Origin: an uncultured Paracoccaceae bacterium
GTDB taxonomy: Bacteria; Pseudomonadota; Alphaproteobacteria; Rhodobacterales; Rhodobacteraceae
Length of the DNA stretch: 64,000 nt
Direction of reading: 5' to 3'
Assembly (NCBI GenBank): GCA_937916485.1
Contig: CALFSV010000064.1
Location: 1-64,000, forward strand
Of the stretch, positions 1 through 8,632 are shown piece after piece. How positions within the stretch are numbered: the stretch's first letter is position 1; each line of letters opens with the position of its first letter. The position numbers and the translations under genes are program-made. The notes beneath the pieces are model-generated. The model had not been told where the DNA came from. It ran no database searches and saw nothing but the letters and a program-made list of their open reading frames with translations.

Positions 1-212
1 AGGACAAGGATCATCCCGAACAACCCGATCGAGCGCAGGGTCGCGGTCAGGTAGACAATATAGGCCACCACAAGAACCAGCCCCGATAGAACGATCAGCG
101 GAAGTTGGGTCTGGTAGCTTACCAAGGCCCAGCCAACAAAATTGTAGGGCGTGGGATTATAGGTCGCGGCCAGCAGCAAAAAGGCAAAAACCCAACGCAG
201 AAACAGCCCCAT
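1..212 (-). CDS. DUF6524-like small membrane protein (3' end outside window)
   Basis: The reverse strand from an ATG at 212 reads out of the window after about 70 codons, so the C-terminus is missing. The visible part has two very hydrophobic segments (about residues 4-16 and 37-57), joined by a short polar stretch containing YNPTPYNFVGW. Such an N-terminus is typical of the small integral membrane proteins named DUF6524 in Rhodobacterales. That family assignment is from memory of the motif, not a search. The function is unknown. It diverges from purA, with about 145 bases between the two starts. Confidence 0.65.
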   Translation of the reverse strand, partial: MGLFLRWVFAFLLLAATYNPTPYNFVGWALVSYQTQLPLIVLSGLVLVVAYIVYLTATLRSIGLFGMILV

Positions 213-358
213 GACCCAACCTCTTTGCGACAACTGGCGCTCAGGATGGCTGGGTCGACATGCCATGTCCAGCCACCTTCCTGCGAAAAGGCTGTTTCAC
301 CCGTCTGAGCCGGAGGATATAGGGGGGGCCGGACAAGGACCCGGAAGGACGGATCAGA

Positions 359-1651
359 ATGGCGAATGTGGTGGTCGTAGGGTGCCAATGGGGCGACGAG
401 GGCAAGGGCAAGTTGGTGGACTGGCTGTCGGAACGGGCGGATGTGATCGTCCGGTTCCAAGGCGGGCATAATGCCGGGCATACCCTCGTGGTTGATGGCA
501 CTGTATACAAATTGCACATCTTGCCCTCTGGCGTGGTGCGCGGCGGCAAGCTGTCGGTGATCGGCAACGGGGTGGTTCTGGACCCTTGGCATCTGGTCAA
601 GGAAATCGCCGGTATCCGTGAGCAGGGCGTCGAGATCACGCCCGAGACCCTGATGATCGCCGAAAACGCCCCGCTGATCCTGCCCATCCATGGAGAGCTG
701 GACCGGGCCCGCGAAAGCCAGAATTCGGTCGCCAAGATCGGCACGACAGGTCGGGGCATCGGCCCGGCCTATGAGGACAAGGTGGGCCGCCGGTCCGTCC
801 GGGTCGCCGATCTGGCTGATGACGCTACGCTTGAGCTGCGGGTCGACCGGGCCCTGGTACATCATGACGCTCTGCGCCGTGGACTGGGCCTGCCTCCCGT
901 TGACCGCGACGCCCTTCTGGCGGAATTGAAGGCCATCGCCCCGGCTGTTCTGGAATATGCCGCCCCGGTCTGGAAGGTCCTGAACGAGGCCCGCCGCGCG
1001 GGCAAGCGGATCCTGTTCGAGGGGGCGCAGGGTGCGCTTTTGGACATCGATTTTGGCACCTATCCCTTCGTCACCTCGTCGAACGTGATTGCGGGACAGG
1101 CGGCGACCGGGTCTGGCATGGGGCCGGGGGCGATTGATTTCGTTCTTGGCATCGTGAAGGCCTATACCACCCGCGTCGGCGAAGGACCGTTCCCGACCGA
1201 GCTGTTGGACGACGACGGCCAGCGTCTGGGTGAGCGGGGCCATGAGTTTGGCACAACGACCGGCCGCAAGCGTCGGTGCGGCTGGTTCGATGCCTGCCTG
1301 GTGCGCCAGACCTGCGCCACCAGCGGAGTCAACGGCATTGCCCTGACCAAGCTTGATGTGCTGGACGGGTTCGAAACGCTCAAGATCTGTACGGGGTATG
1401 AACTGGACGGTGAGGTGCTGGACTACTTGCCAACAGCCGCCGACCATCAGGCCCGCTGCGTTCCGGTCTACGAAGAGATGCCCGGCTGGTCTGGTTCGAC
1501 CGAAGGCGCCCGCAGCTGGGCTGACCTCCCGGCCGAGGCGATCAAGTACGTGCGCCGGGTGGAAGAGTTGATCGGTTGTCCGGTCGCCCTACTTTCAACC
1601 TCGCCGGAACGGGATGACACCATCCTCGTCACTGACCCGTTCGCCGATTGA
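359..1651 (+). CDS. purA: Adenylosuccinate synthetase
   Basis: The protein (430 residues) catalyses the GTP-dependent joining of IMP and aspartate to adenylosuccinate, the first committed step to AMP in the cytoplasm. The N-terminal GDEGKGK loop (residues 12-18), the QGGHNAGHT segment, the [13 protein letters not shown] block and the late [11 protein letters not shown] stretch are the family's GTP/IMP-binding signatures. Its length matches bacterial PurA. The ATG at 359 follows an AAGGA at 345-349. No other purine gene is adjacent. A small DUF2842 gene follows after 10 bases and is probably co-transcribed. Confidence 0.98.
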   Translation: MANVVVVGCQWGDEGKGKLVDWLSERADVIVRFQGGHNAGHTLVVDGTVYKLHILPSGVVRGGKLSVIGNGVVLDPWHLVKEIAGIREQGVEITPETLMIAENAPLILPIHGELDRARESQNSVAKIGTTGRGIGPAYEDKVGRRSVRVADLADDATLELRVDRALVHHDALRRGLGLPPVDRDALLAELKAIAPAVLEYAAPVWKVLNEARRAGKRILFEGAQGALLDIDFGTYPFVTSSNVIAGQAATGSGMGPGAIDFVLGIVKAYTTRVGEGPFPTELLDDDGQRLGERGHEFGTTTGRKRRCGWFDACLVRQTCATSGVNGIALTKLDVLDGFETLKICTGYELDGEVLDYLPTAADHQARCVPVYEEMPGWSGSTEGARSWADLPAEAIKYVRRVEELIGCPVALLSTSPERDDTILVTDPFAD

Positions 1652-1661
1652 GGGAGACGTC

Positions 1662-1886
1662 ATGGCGCTGAGTCACAAGGCGAAACGACGCTGGTCGCTG
1701 GTCATTCTGGTGATCGGCCTGCCGGTTTATGTGGTCGTCGCCGTGACCATCCTGAACCTGTTGGGCCGTCCGCCCATCTGGGTGGAACTGGTCGTCTACC
1801 TCGTGCTCGGCATCCTTTGGGCGCTGCCTTTCAAGAACATTTTCATTGGGGTCGGGCAGGCCGATCCCAATGAACCGGTCGATTGA
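1662..1886 (+). CDS. DUF2842 family membrane protein
   Basis: This 74-residue protein has a basic N-terminus (SHKAKRRW) and two transmembrane helices, about residues 11-31 and 38-55, ending in a short acidic tail. The pattern matches DUF2842, small inner-membrane proteins of unknown function common in alphaproteobacteria. The ATG at 1662 lies behind GGGAGA, 10 bases after the purA stop. A longer in-frame start at 1614 would lie inside purA and is less likely. The spacing suggests one transcript with purA, but nothing shows a functional link to purine synthesis. Confidence 0.8.
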   Translation: MALSHKAKRRWSLVILVIGLPVYVVVAVTILNLLGRPPIWVELVVYLVLGILWALPFKNIFIGVGQADPNEPVD

Positions 1887-1914
1887 TCTGGCCAAACGGG
1901 ACTGAAGCGCAGAG

Positions 1915-2394
1915 CTACTCGACCGGTATCCACAGCTCGACCGGGCCAATCCCGGTCTTCGGATCGAACCGGTTGTCATAGATCTCAAGCTCGGGTGCCT
2001 CGCGCGCGGTCAGGCCCGCACCGGGCAGGCCACTGTCAAAGATGGCCTGCATGGTCTGGTGCATCTGGCTGACATGGCCGTCATGGACGAAAACGGCGAA
2101 GTTGCCTGCAGGGACCTTTAGCAGGGTCATGCCAGCAGGCACCGCCGCTCCCGGTGCTGTGGCATAGCCTGCCAGATAGCGGAACGCTTCCCCCATCGTC
2201 GTGTCGTAGCTGATGCCATAGGCGCAGGGCTGGACCGATACGATCTCGTCCTCGCGGTCGTTCATGGCGGCCCAGAGGGCAGAGATCGTCGGGATCGACC
2301 CAAATGTGAAGTGATCGGCCATGCCGGTGACTTCGAATGCGTCACGGCTTTCGAGGCGTGGTGCGGGCAGGGTCAGTTTGGCTGAGGTGGCCAT
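1915..2394 (-). CDS. GyrI-like / AraC effector-binding domain protein
   Basis: A 159-residue protein that is essentially one GyrI-like small-molecule-binding domain. The opening PRLESRDAFEVTG strand, the FTFGSIPTISALWAAMNDR helix and the closing PKTGIGPVELWIPV strand are typical of this fold. The domain usually follows two AraC helix-turn-helices and binds the inducer. Here a decayed helix-turn-helix lies just upstream (2454-2633), so this ORF may be the surviving C-terminal half of a former AraC-type regulator. It could also be a free-standing GyrI-like protein. It has no DNA-binding part of its own. It is convergent with DUF2842. Confidence 0.8.
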   Translation of the reverse strand: MATSAKLTLPAPRLESRDAFEVTGMADHFTFGSIPTISALWAAMNDREDEIVSVQPCAYGISYDTTMGEAFRYLAGYATAPGAAVPAGMTLLKVPAGNFAVFVHDGHVSQMHQTMQAIFDSGLPGAGLTAREAPELEIYDNRFDPKTGIGPVELWIPVE

Positions 2395-2453
2395 GGGCAG
2401 GCTCCATGAGAGAAGAGGTGGACTGGGGGGGTACCCTGTTGCAGGGACGAGGG

Positions 2454-2633
2454 CTGAATGCCGAATTCAGCAGTAACGGCGCGGGCCCGGACATTGGCCA
2501 TCGGCGACATACCGGTCGCCAGGCACATCCCCCGGACCAGTCGGGCCGGGCTGACGCCGCACAGGCGAGCCGACCGATCCAAGGTCAAGTCTGGCTCATT
2601 GCCGGAAAGATGTGCCATAGTGCGGCGCCGATA
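2454..2633 (-). pseudogene. Remnant of an AraC-family helix-turn-helix
   Basis: The reverse strand encodes a stretch that reads like the first helix-turn-helix of an AraC regulator: YRRRTMAHLSG, then LTLDRSARLCGVSPARLV, then CLATGMSPMANVRARAV. After that the frame loses similarity, and the second helix-turn-helix and its linker are missing. The frame ends within the start of the GyrI-like gene, in another phase. The simplest reading is that an AraC-GyrI fusion lost the middle of its DNA-binding region by deletion and frameshift. This is judged from motif memory only. Confidence 0.6.
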
Positions 2634-2772
2634 AGGGGAAGGGGGTGCTTTGTCTGGGTCATTTCGGCAGACTAGCGCGAGGGCCGCCCGGCGTGCTTGA
2701 TCAAATGCGATCTGGCGGTCAAAAAAATGATCGAGACAAATTGTCCCCTCAAAGCTCTGTGCGCCAAATGAA

Positions 2773-2796
2773 AACGGGCCCCCAAGGGAGCCCGTT
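2773..2796 (-). terminator. Hairpin terminator of the acidic-protein gene
   Basis: AACGGGC and GCCCGTT form a perfect 7-bp stem with a 10-base loop. Read on the reverse strand it is followed by TTTTCATTT. It lies 25 bases past the stop of the reverse-strand gene ending at 2821, so it fits an intrinsic terminator for that gene. Confidence 0.7.
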
Positions 2797-2820
2797 CGCG
2801 TTTCTTGCTGTGGTGCAGGC

Positions 2821-5460
2821 TTAGCCTGCGCGGCGCTCGGGTTTGAAACGGGTTTCGTCGGAAACCTGGAAACGGCCGTTGCGGGTCTTCATGATCCGGC
2901 CTTCCCGAAGCAGGGTGCCAAAGGACCGCAGCCCTTCTTCGCGGCTGAAGTCGTCCTCGGACATGGCGCGGACCTTGTTCATCAACTGGGGGCGCGAGAA
3001 GTCTTCGGACCCTTCGACGAACGCTGTGTAGGCGGCAGCAGCTTCCAGAAGGTCGGCAAGGCCATGGGCACCCATGTCCTTGGCGAAGGCCGCAAACGAT
3101 CCCGACGTGCGGGCCGCTTCTTGTGCCACAGGCTGCGTTGCCTCGGGCTGAACCGAAACGCGGCGGGGCCGAACAGGATGGATGCTGCCGTGGGGCTGCG
3201 CGGCCGTGGCGGGTGTGTCGATCCGTTGGGCCGCAACCAGCTTCAGCGGAGCGACGCGGGGACGCTCTGTCCGGGCCTCAGCGGCCGGGATCGGACGACG
3301 AGGGCGCACAACTTGCTGGAGGTCATTGCGGAACGCATTCTCGACCTCGGGGCTTTTCTCGCGGGTCTCGCCCATTTGACGGGCAGCTTCTGTCGCGGCA
3401 ACGGCGGCCTTGAGCTGGGCGATGGCCTGACGACGGCGGTTCGCCTCGGGCTCGTTAAGTTGCACGTCGACCTGGGCGTTGATCCGGGACATGGCAGCTT
3501 CGTCGGCATGCTGGATCAGCGACCGGCGCGATGCCAAGGCAGGGGACTCTTCTTCGGCTTCCGCTTCGGTTTCGTAAGAGTCTTCTGCTTGTGCGGTAGC
3601 CTCGTCCTCATCCTCGTCTCCGTCGTCAGCGGCCTTTGTGCCAAGATCGCGCTGGGCATCGTCCAACTCGTCGAACCCGGCCAGACTGTCGTCGTTTGCT
3701 TCGACCTCGGCCTCGGCCACGCCTTCGGCCGCAACATCGGCCGATTTGGAGATGTCGGCAGGCCAGCTGTCGTCATCCTCAAAGTCGTCCTCGATCTTCA
3801 GCTCTTCTTCGACCTCGATCTCGACCTCAAAGTCGATCTCATCCTCGACAGCGGCAAGCTCTGCCAACAGCTCGGCTTCTGCTTCGGGAGACAGGTCAGA
3901 GGCGGGCAGAGTAAACGCTGTTTCACCGCTGTTGTCTTCGTCAGCGCCATCAAGCCGGGCAAGGTCCGAAAGGTCCTCGTCCGATGGCTCTTGTTCTGAC
4001 AGGACCTCGTCCGACAGGGCGTCCTCATCGAACGCGTTCCGTTCAGCCGCATCCGCAAAGTCTTCTTCTTCAGCATGGCTGTCCATGCCCAGGTTGTCGG
4101 CAGCGGTATCCTCGGTCTCGGTGGTTTCTTCTACAGCAGCGTCCGTGCCGGAGATTTCGCCAAAGATCGAGGCGCGGACGGTCTCGGAAAGGGACTTGGC
4201 CGCGGCATTGCGGGCCGCCGTGGCGGCGTCTTCAGTTTCGGGGCCTTCAGCCTCTGGAGCAGAGATAACGCCCGTCTCGTCTTTCGCGTTGTCGGTGCTC
4301 TCGGCATCATCGCTACCAGTTGCAACGGCATCGTTGGTGTCGCGGCGCATGCGGATCACACGGACCCGGACCGGCGCAGGGACATCAAAGGCCGGGGCCA
4401 ACTCTGGATCAACGTCATCTTCGGTAGCGGTTTCGGCTGCAACGTCGGCGTCTTCTTCTGCGCCGCCTTCGATGTCAGACCGGATATCGGCTTCGCTCAT
4501 CTTGGCCGAACCGTCCTCGGTTGCCGCAACATCAGAGGTGTCGGCGTCGGTCGTGTCGGTTTCCGGAGCCGCGTCCTGTTCTGCGATAGTGTCGTCGGCC
4601 GTGATGGCTGCGGCTGCTGTCTCGACCGCGTCGAACAGCTTGGCATCGGCCAGCACGTCGTGCTGCTGGTTTTGGTCTGTGACGTCGTCGATCAGCTCTT
4701 CAGAGGCAAAGGCGGTCGCCTCTTCTTCCTGTGGGACGTTGTCCTCTTCGATGGGGGGGAGCGTGGCGACGCCGCGGCCAACGACAGCGCGGATGCGCTG
4801 AAGTTTGGCGGCGACGCTTTCGGCGTCGGGATGACCGGACAGGGCCACAGCGGGGCGAATCGCCGATGCGGCCTGAGCTGGAGTATCTGTTGCCCCGACG
4901 GTACGGGGGCGCGGCACGGACGGGGGGGTCTGTGTCGGGGGCATGGTGGGTGTCGCGACAGATGCTGTCAGAGGGGAAGCGTCGGTTTGCGCGGCCTCCG
5001 GTTCCGAAGGTGCGAGCAGCACGGAGGACATGTCCTCCCCTTCGGAACCGGGCTCTTGCGCCTCGGGGTCAGCGACCGCTTCGACAGCGGTCTCTTCCTC
5101 GACGAGAGGGGTGTTCTGTTGCGGAGCGTCTTGCGCGGGGGCAGGGGCTGCTTGCTGCTCAGGCTGTGCGTCGGCCTGCCCTTCGGTCGTGGGTGCTGCA
5201 ATGGCGTTACCTGCCCGCAGGACGATTTCGGATCCGTCGGTACGGGCTTCGACGCGACGCGAAATTTCGCGCTCGGCGATTCGGGCCAGCATCTCGGCGT
5301 CTGGTGTCGCAGGCTCGGCGCCGAAATATCGGTCGTCGGCGGCAAGGTCCCGGAAATATTCCGCAATTGCCTTCATCGTGGAAAAGGAATCGTCGAACCC
5401 TTCCAAGGTGCAAGAGAATGTCCCATAGGACACCGTGAGTATTTTACTCGATCCAACCAT
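2821..5460 (-). CDS. Large acidic, mostly disordered protein of unknown function
   Basis: This 879-residue protein has three parts. An ordered N-terminus (about 1-80) contains SYGTFSCTLEGFDDSF and AIAEYFRDLAADDRYFG. A long Ala/Glu/Asp/Thr-rich middle (about 100-660) contains runs such as FEVEIEVEEELKIEDDFEDD and is probably unstructured. A C-terminus rich in Arg/Pro (about 670-770) ends in a helical domain with LADLLEAAAAYTAFVEG and FGTLLREGRIMKTRNGRFQV. I remember similar Rhodobacterales proteins carrying unreliable labels such as CheA or lipoprotein. I see no kinase motif, lipobox, signal peptide or membrane segment. It diverges from the thiamine pyrophosphokinase gene and has its own terminator. 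A function cannot be given. Confidence 0.85.
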   Translation of the reverse strand: MVGSSKILTVSYGTFSCTLEGFDDSFSTMKAIAEYFRDLAADDRYFGAEPATPDAEMLARIAEREISRRVEARTDGSEIVLRAGNAIAAPTTEGQADAQPEQQAAPAPAQDAPQQNTPLVEEETAVEAVADPEAQEPGSEGEDMSSVLLAPSEPEAAQTDASPLTASVATPTMPPTQTPPSVPRPRTVGATDTPAQAASAIRPAVALSGHPDAESVAAKLQRIRAVVGRGVATLPPIEEDNVPQEEEATAFASEELIDDVTDQNQQHDVLADAKLFDAVETAAAAITADDTIAEQDAAPETDTTDADTSDVAATEDGSAKMSEADIRSDIEGGAEEDADVAAETATEDDVDPELAPAFDVPAPVRVRVIRMRRDTNDAVATGSDDAESTDNAKDETGVISAPEAEGPETEDAATAARNAAAKSLSETVRASIFGEISGTDAAVEETTETEDTAADNLGMDSHAEEEDFADAAERNAFDEDALSDEVLSEQEPSDEDLSDLARLDGADEDNSGETAFTLPASDLSPEAEAELLAELAAVEDEIDFEVEIEVEEELKIEDDFEDDDSWPADISKSADVAAEGVAEAEVEANDDSLAGFDELDDAQRDLGTKAADDGDEDEDEATAQAEDSYETEAEAEEESPALASRRSLIQHADEAAMSRINAQVDVQLNEPEANRRRQAIAQLKAAVAATEAARQMGETREKSPEVENAFRNDLQQVVRPRRPIPAAEARTERPRVAPLKLVAAQRIDTPATAAQPHGSIHPVRPRRVSVQPEATQPVAQEAARTSGSFAAFAKDMGAHGLADLLEAAAAYTAFVEGSEDFSRPQLMNKVRAMSEDDFSREEGLRSFGTLLREGRIMKTRNGRFQVSDETRFKPERRAG

Positions 5461-5512
5461 TTGTATGCTCGCTTTCTTCCAGTCCCAGCAACAAATTGTT
5501 TACCCCGCATTG

Positions 5513-5528
5513 GTTCCGAAAACGGAAC
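5513..5528. promoter_or_regulatory. Inverted repeat upstream of thiamine pyrophosphokinase
   Basis: GTTCCG, AAAA, CGGAAC form a perfect 6-4-6 inverted repeat in the 146-bp divergent space between the acidic-protein gene and the thiN leader. It could be an operator or a short hairpin. No regulator can be named. Confidence 0.35.
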
Positions 5529-5556
5529 AGGAACAGGTTTTAGGAGGTATCATTTC

Positions 5557-5610
5557 ATGACACTTTTGAGGCAGGTTTCCAAAACACGATACAATAAGGA
5601 CTGGCCGTGA
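5557..5610 (+). CDS. 17-codon upstream ORF coupled to thiamine pyrophosphokinase
   Basis: An ATG at 5557 follows a strong TAGGAGG ribosome site (5541-5547) and opens a 17-codon frame, MTLLRQVSKTRYNKDWP. Its TGA overlaps the GTG start of the next gene (GTGA at 5607-5610). That layout is classic for translational coupling. The downstream gene also has its own AAGGA 7 bases before its GTG. The peptide has no recognisable motif and could simply be a leader that loads ribosomes. Expression is inferred from the ribosome site only. Confidence 0.4.
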   Translation: MTLLRQVSKTRYNKDWP

Positions 5611-6290
5611 CGATTGTTTCTTCAGACGCGCCCGTCACTCTTGTCGGCGGGGCCGACCTGGGCAAGGACGACCTTAACACAGCCTTGGGCTTTGCCCCAA
5701 CCCTCGTGGCGGCAGACGGGGGGGCAGAGGCCGTATTGAAGGCCGGTTTGATGCCTGTCGCCGTCATAGGCGACATGGACAGTCTTGGTGCAGAGGCCTC
5801 GGACTGGTTGTCCGACCGCCTTCACAGGGTAAGTGAACAAGAGAGCACCGACTTTGACAAAGCGCTTCGGCATATTGATGCCCCTCTGGTTCTTGCGCTG
5901 GGGGTGACGGGCGGTCGGTTCGATCACGAACTCGCCATGGTGCATGTGCTGCTTTGTCATCCTGACCGGGCGTGTATCGCGCTTGGCGCGCAAAGCCTGA
6001 CTTTCCTTTGTCCGCCTCACCTCTCCCTCGATCTGCCGGTTGGCACCACGCTGTCGCTGTTCCCGATGGCGGCTGTTAGGACAGGGTCAACAGGATTGCG
6101 GTGGGCGACCGAAGGCCTCGACTTCGCCCCGGATCGGCGGATCGGCACATCCAATGAGGTGACAGGGCCGGTCACCCTGACGCCCGATGCGCCCCAGATG
6201 CTGGTTATCTTGCCGCGCTCTGCGCTGGGGGAGGCGGTCAGGGCACTGCTGGACCGCGAAGCCTGCGGGCAATGGTCCGTTCGCGGGTGA
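5607..6290 (+). CDS. thiN: Thiamine pyrophosphokinase
   Basis: The 227-residue protein transfers pyrophosphate from ATP to thiamine, making the cofactor thiamine diphosphate. Family signatures are visible: ADGGAEAVLKAG (residues about 34-45), the metal-binding VIGDMDSLG, STDFDKAL, and GVTGGRFDHEL. The C-terminal half has the substrate-binding beta-sandwich ending in SNEVTGPVTL. It starts at a GTG preceded by AAGGA and coupled to a 17-codon ORF. Its last 53 bases overlap the end of a convergent transporter gene. No other thiamine gene is nearby, and I see no TPP riboswitch in the upstream space. Confidence 0.92.
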   Translation: MTIVSSDAPVTLVGGADLGKDDLNTALGFAPTLVAADGGAEAVLKAGLMPVAVIGDMDSLGAEASDWLSDRLHRVSEQESTDFDKALRHIDAPLVLALGVTGGRFDHELAMVHVLLCHPDRACIALGAQSLTFLCPPHLSLDLPVGTTLSLFPMAAVRTGSTGLRWATEGLDFAPDRRIGTSNEVTGPVTLTPDAPQMLVILPRSALGEAVRALLDREACGQWSVRG

Positions 6291-7155
6291 TGATATAAAG
6301 GCCCGCGGCAATCGTGACGGCGATCCCGACAGCGGCCAGCCCGTTCGGCAGATCGCGAAAGATCAGCCAGCCGATCAGGGTCGACACCGGGATCTCAAGG
6401 TATTGCATCGGCGCGAGGGTGGCCGACGGGGCAAAGCGCAGCGACCATGTCATCAGCAGATGGGCCCCGGTGCCAAGGACGCCCATGGTCCCGATCAGCA
6501 TGAGGGTCGTCGCGTCGTAGGACTGACCCAATGGCTCGCCCGGCCAGAACAGAACGGCCGGCAGCAGCAAAAGTGACGCCTGCGCCCCGCTGACCGCCTG
6601 CAGGGCGATCGGGTCCACCGTCTTGGCCAGCATCCGGGTGACCAGCATGAAAAGGGCAAAGACCACGGCGACGACAAGGGGCAGAAGGGCCGGGGCACCA
6701 ACCTCGACAAAGTTGGGCTGGATCACCAGCAGGGTGCCGCAAAAGCCGACCGCACAGGCCGACAGCCGATGCGGGCCCACCTCTTCCCCGAGTACGAGCT
6801 TGCCCAGAAGAAGCATGATGAAGGGCATGACAAAGGCAATGGCCACGGCATCGGCCAGCGGCAGGTAGCGCAAGGATGCGAACATCGCCCCGATCCCCAC
6901 GATATGCAAAGCGCTGCGCAGGAACAAAAGGGCGAACATCCGCCCGCCCGTCCAGAACCGAAGTCGCCCGGCCAGGACCAGCGGCCAAAGAAGCACGGTC
7001 TGGATGGCAAAGCGGCTGAACAACAGCAGAACCAGCGGCACCGTCGCCCCCAGCAGTTTTGCCATAGCGTCGCCCAGGGGGGCCAGAACGCAAAAGCCCA
7101 GCATGAACAGAATGCCAAGCAAGGGGCGATCAAGGGTCTCGGGTCGGTTGCTCAT
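6238..7155 (-). CDS. EamA/DMT-family permease
   Basis: A 305-residue inner-membrane protein with about ten hydrophobic helices arranged as two EamA repeats, for example GILFMLGFCVLAPLGDAMAKL near the start and a second repeat beginning about residue 160. The motif PLADAVAIAFVMPFIMLLLG and the late SATLAPMQYLEIPVSTLIGWL are typical of drug/metabolite exporters. Such proteins usually export metabolites such as amino acids, but the substrate here is unknown. The gene is convergent with thiN, overlapping it by 53 bases, and lies downstream of sdaA beyond a perfect palindrome. Serine or threonine export is possible from context but unsupported. Confidence 0.85.
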   Translation of the reverse strand: MSNRPETLDRPLLGILFMLGFCVLAPLGDAMAKLLGATVPLVLLLFSRFAIQTVLLWPLVLAGRLRFWTGGRMFALLFLRSALHIVGIGAMFASLRYLPLADAVAIAFVMPFIMLLLGKLVLGEEVGPHRLSACAVGFCGTLLVIQPNFVEVGAPALLPLVVAVVFALFMLVTRMLAKTVDPIALQAVSGAQASLLLLPAVLFWPGEPLGQSYDATTLMLIGTMGVLGTGAHLLMTWSLRFAPSATLAPMQYLEIPVSTLIGWLIFRDLPNGLAAVGIAVTIAAGLYIITRERTIARRLRGPAVP

Positions 7156-7205
7156 CCCATCATCCTAGGGTGCGTCACAAGGTAGGGCAATCGGCAGCCG
7201 TGCCC

Positions 7206-7231
7206 GTAAGGTGGGTCATGACCCACCTTAC
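7206..7231. repeat. Perfect 26-bp palindrome between sdaA and the EamA gene
   Basis: GTAAGGTGGGTCA is followed directly by its reverse complement TGACCCACCTTAC, giving a perfect 26-bp palindrome with no spacer. It starts just past the sdaA stop (7235). It could fold as a cruciform or hairpin and end sdaA transcription, though it lacks a T-tract. It may be one copy of a dispersed intergenic palindrome. Confidence 0.75.
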
Positions 7232-7234
7232 CTG

Positions 7235-8608
7235 TCAGCAATTGGGGACATTGACGGCGAGGCCACCGAGCGCGGTTTCCTTGTACTTCTCGCTCATATC
7301 CGCGCCGGTCTGCCGCATCGTCTCGATCGCGGCGTCCAGCGGGACAAGGTGGGTTCCATCCCCGCGCAGGGCCAGCGAGGCGGCCGAGACCGCCTTGATC
7401 GCGCCCAACCCGTTCCGCTCGATACAAGGGACCTGCACCAGACCCCGGATCGGGTCGCAGGTCATCCCGAGGTGATGCTCAAGGGCGATCTCGGCGGCGT
7501 TCTCGACTTGTTCCGGAGTGCCCCCCATCACGGCGCAAAGCCCGGCTGCCGCCATCGCGGCGGCACTGCCCACCTCGGCCTGGCACCCGGCCTCTGCGCC
7601 CGAGATCGAGGCGTTGTATTTCACCAGCCCGCCGATCGCCGCAGCGGTCAGCAAAAAGTCGGGCACCAGTGCAGCCCGCGCACCGGGAACGAAGTCGAGC
7701 CAGTAGCGGATCGTGGCGGGCACCACGCCGGCCGCCCCGTTGGTGGGGGCAGTTACCACCTGACCCCCGGCTGCGTTCTCTTCGTTCACCGCCATGGCAA
7801 AGGTCGACATCCAGTCGTTGATCGTATGGGGGGCTGTCATGTTCATCCCCCGCTCTGCCATCAGCTTTTCATGGATGCCCTTGGCCCGCCGTTTGACCTT
7901 TAGTCCACCTGGCAGAATCCCGTCAGTGGCCAGCCCCCTGTCGATGCAGGTGTTCATCACCTCCCAGATCCGGGCCATGCCCTGATCAAGGGTCTGCGCG
8001 CTGCGCCGGGTCAATTCGTTCGCCCGCTTCATCTGCGCGACGCTCAGACCACTTTCGGCCGCCATATCGAGCATTTCGGACGCCTTCTTGAAGGGAAAAG
8101 GGACAGGCGGGCCATCGTCGCTGTCCTTGCCAGCGGCCAGTTCCGCCTCGGTCAGGACAAAGCCACCTCCGATGGAATAGTAGGTGACCTGGGTGATCAC
8201 GTCGCCCTGGGCATCTGTGCCCTTCAGGATCAGCCCGTTGGCATGGCCGGGCAAGGCCGGGCCATAGTCGAACGTCAGGTCGTTGGCCGGATCGAATTTC
8301 AACAGGGGCAGGCCCTCGGGTTTGACGGTCCGCTCCGCCTTGACCCGCGCCAGCTCTGCCTCGGCCTTTTCGGCGTCATAGCGATCAACCACGATCCCGG
8401 CGAGGCCAAGAATCACCGCCCGGTCCGTGGCATGCCCCACCCCGGTGAAGGCGAGTGAGCCGTGCAGCGTGGCCTGAAGCCCTGCCACCGAAAACGGCAG
8501 GGCGCGCAGGTGGTCGAGGAATCGGGCTGCGGCGACCATGGGCCCGATGGTGTGGGATGAGGAGGGGCCGACCCCTACCTTGAACATGTCGAAAACCGAA
8601 AGGAACAT
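7235..8608 (-). CDS. sdaA: L-serine ammonia-lyase (iron-sulfur type, single chain)
   Basis: The 457-residue protein deaminates L-serine to pyruvate and ammonia using a 4Fe-4S cluster. It begins with VFDMFKVGVGPSSSHTIGP, the conserved start of the beta domain. The alpha domain has APTNGAAGVVPA and the cysteine-bearing segments GAEAGCQAEVGSAA, GLCAVMGG and MTCDPIRGLVQVPC, which supply cluster ligands. Length fits the fused single-chain form. The gene starts 24 bases after a GST-family gene on the same strand, so the two are likely co-transcribed. A perfect palindrome lies at its 3' end. Confidence 0.95.
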   Translation of the reverse strand: MFLSVFDMFKVGVGPSSSHTIGPMVAAARFLDHLRALPFSVAGLQATLHGSLAFTGVGHATDRAVILGLAGIVVDRYDAEKAEAELARVKAERTVKPEGLPLLKFDPANDLTFDYGPALPGHANGLILKGTDAQGDVITQVTYYSIGGGFVLTEAELAAGKDSDDGPPVPFPFKKASEMLDMAAESGLSVAQMKRANELTRRSAQTLDQGMARIWEVMNTCIDRGLATDGILPGGLKVKRRAKGIHEKLMAERGMNMTAPHTINDWMSTFAMAVNEENAAGGQVVTAPTNGAAGVVPATIRYWLDFVPGARAALVPDFLLTAAAIGGLVKYNASISGAEAGCQAEVGSAAAMAAAGLCAVMGGTPEQVENAAEIALEHHLGMTCDPIRGLVQVPCIERNGLGAIKAVSAASLALRGDGTHLVPLDAAIETMRQTGADMSEKYKETALGGLAVNVPNC

Positions 8609-8632
8609 GATGGATGGCGTCCTGATAAGGGG

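Noticed and set aside
119..1447. Long reverse frame opposite purA
   Set aside because: No domain and antisense to a certain housekeeping gene; typical of high-GC DNA.
4075..5610. Long forward frame (511 codons) opposite the acidic-protein gene
   Set aside because: It mirrors the GC-rich reverse-strand gene and has Gly/Arg/Cys-rich nonsense composition. Only its last 17 codons, which have their own ribosome site, are kept as a possible leader ORF.
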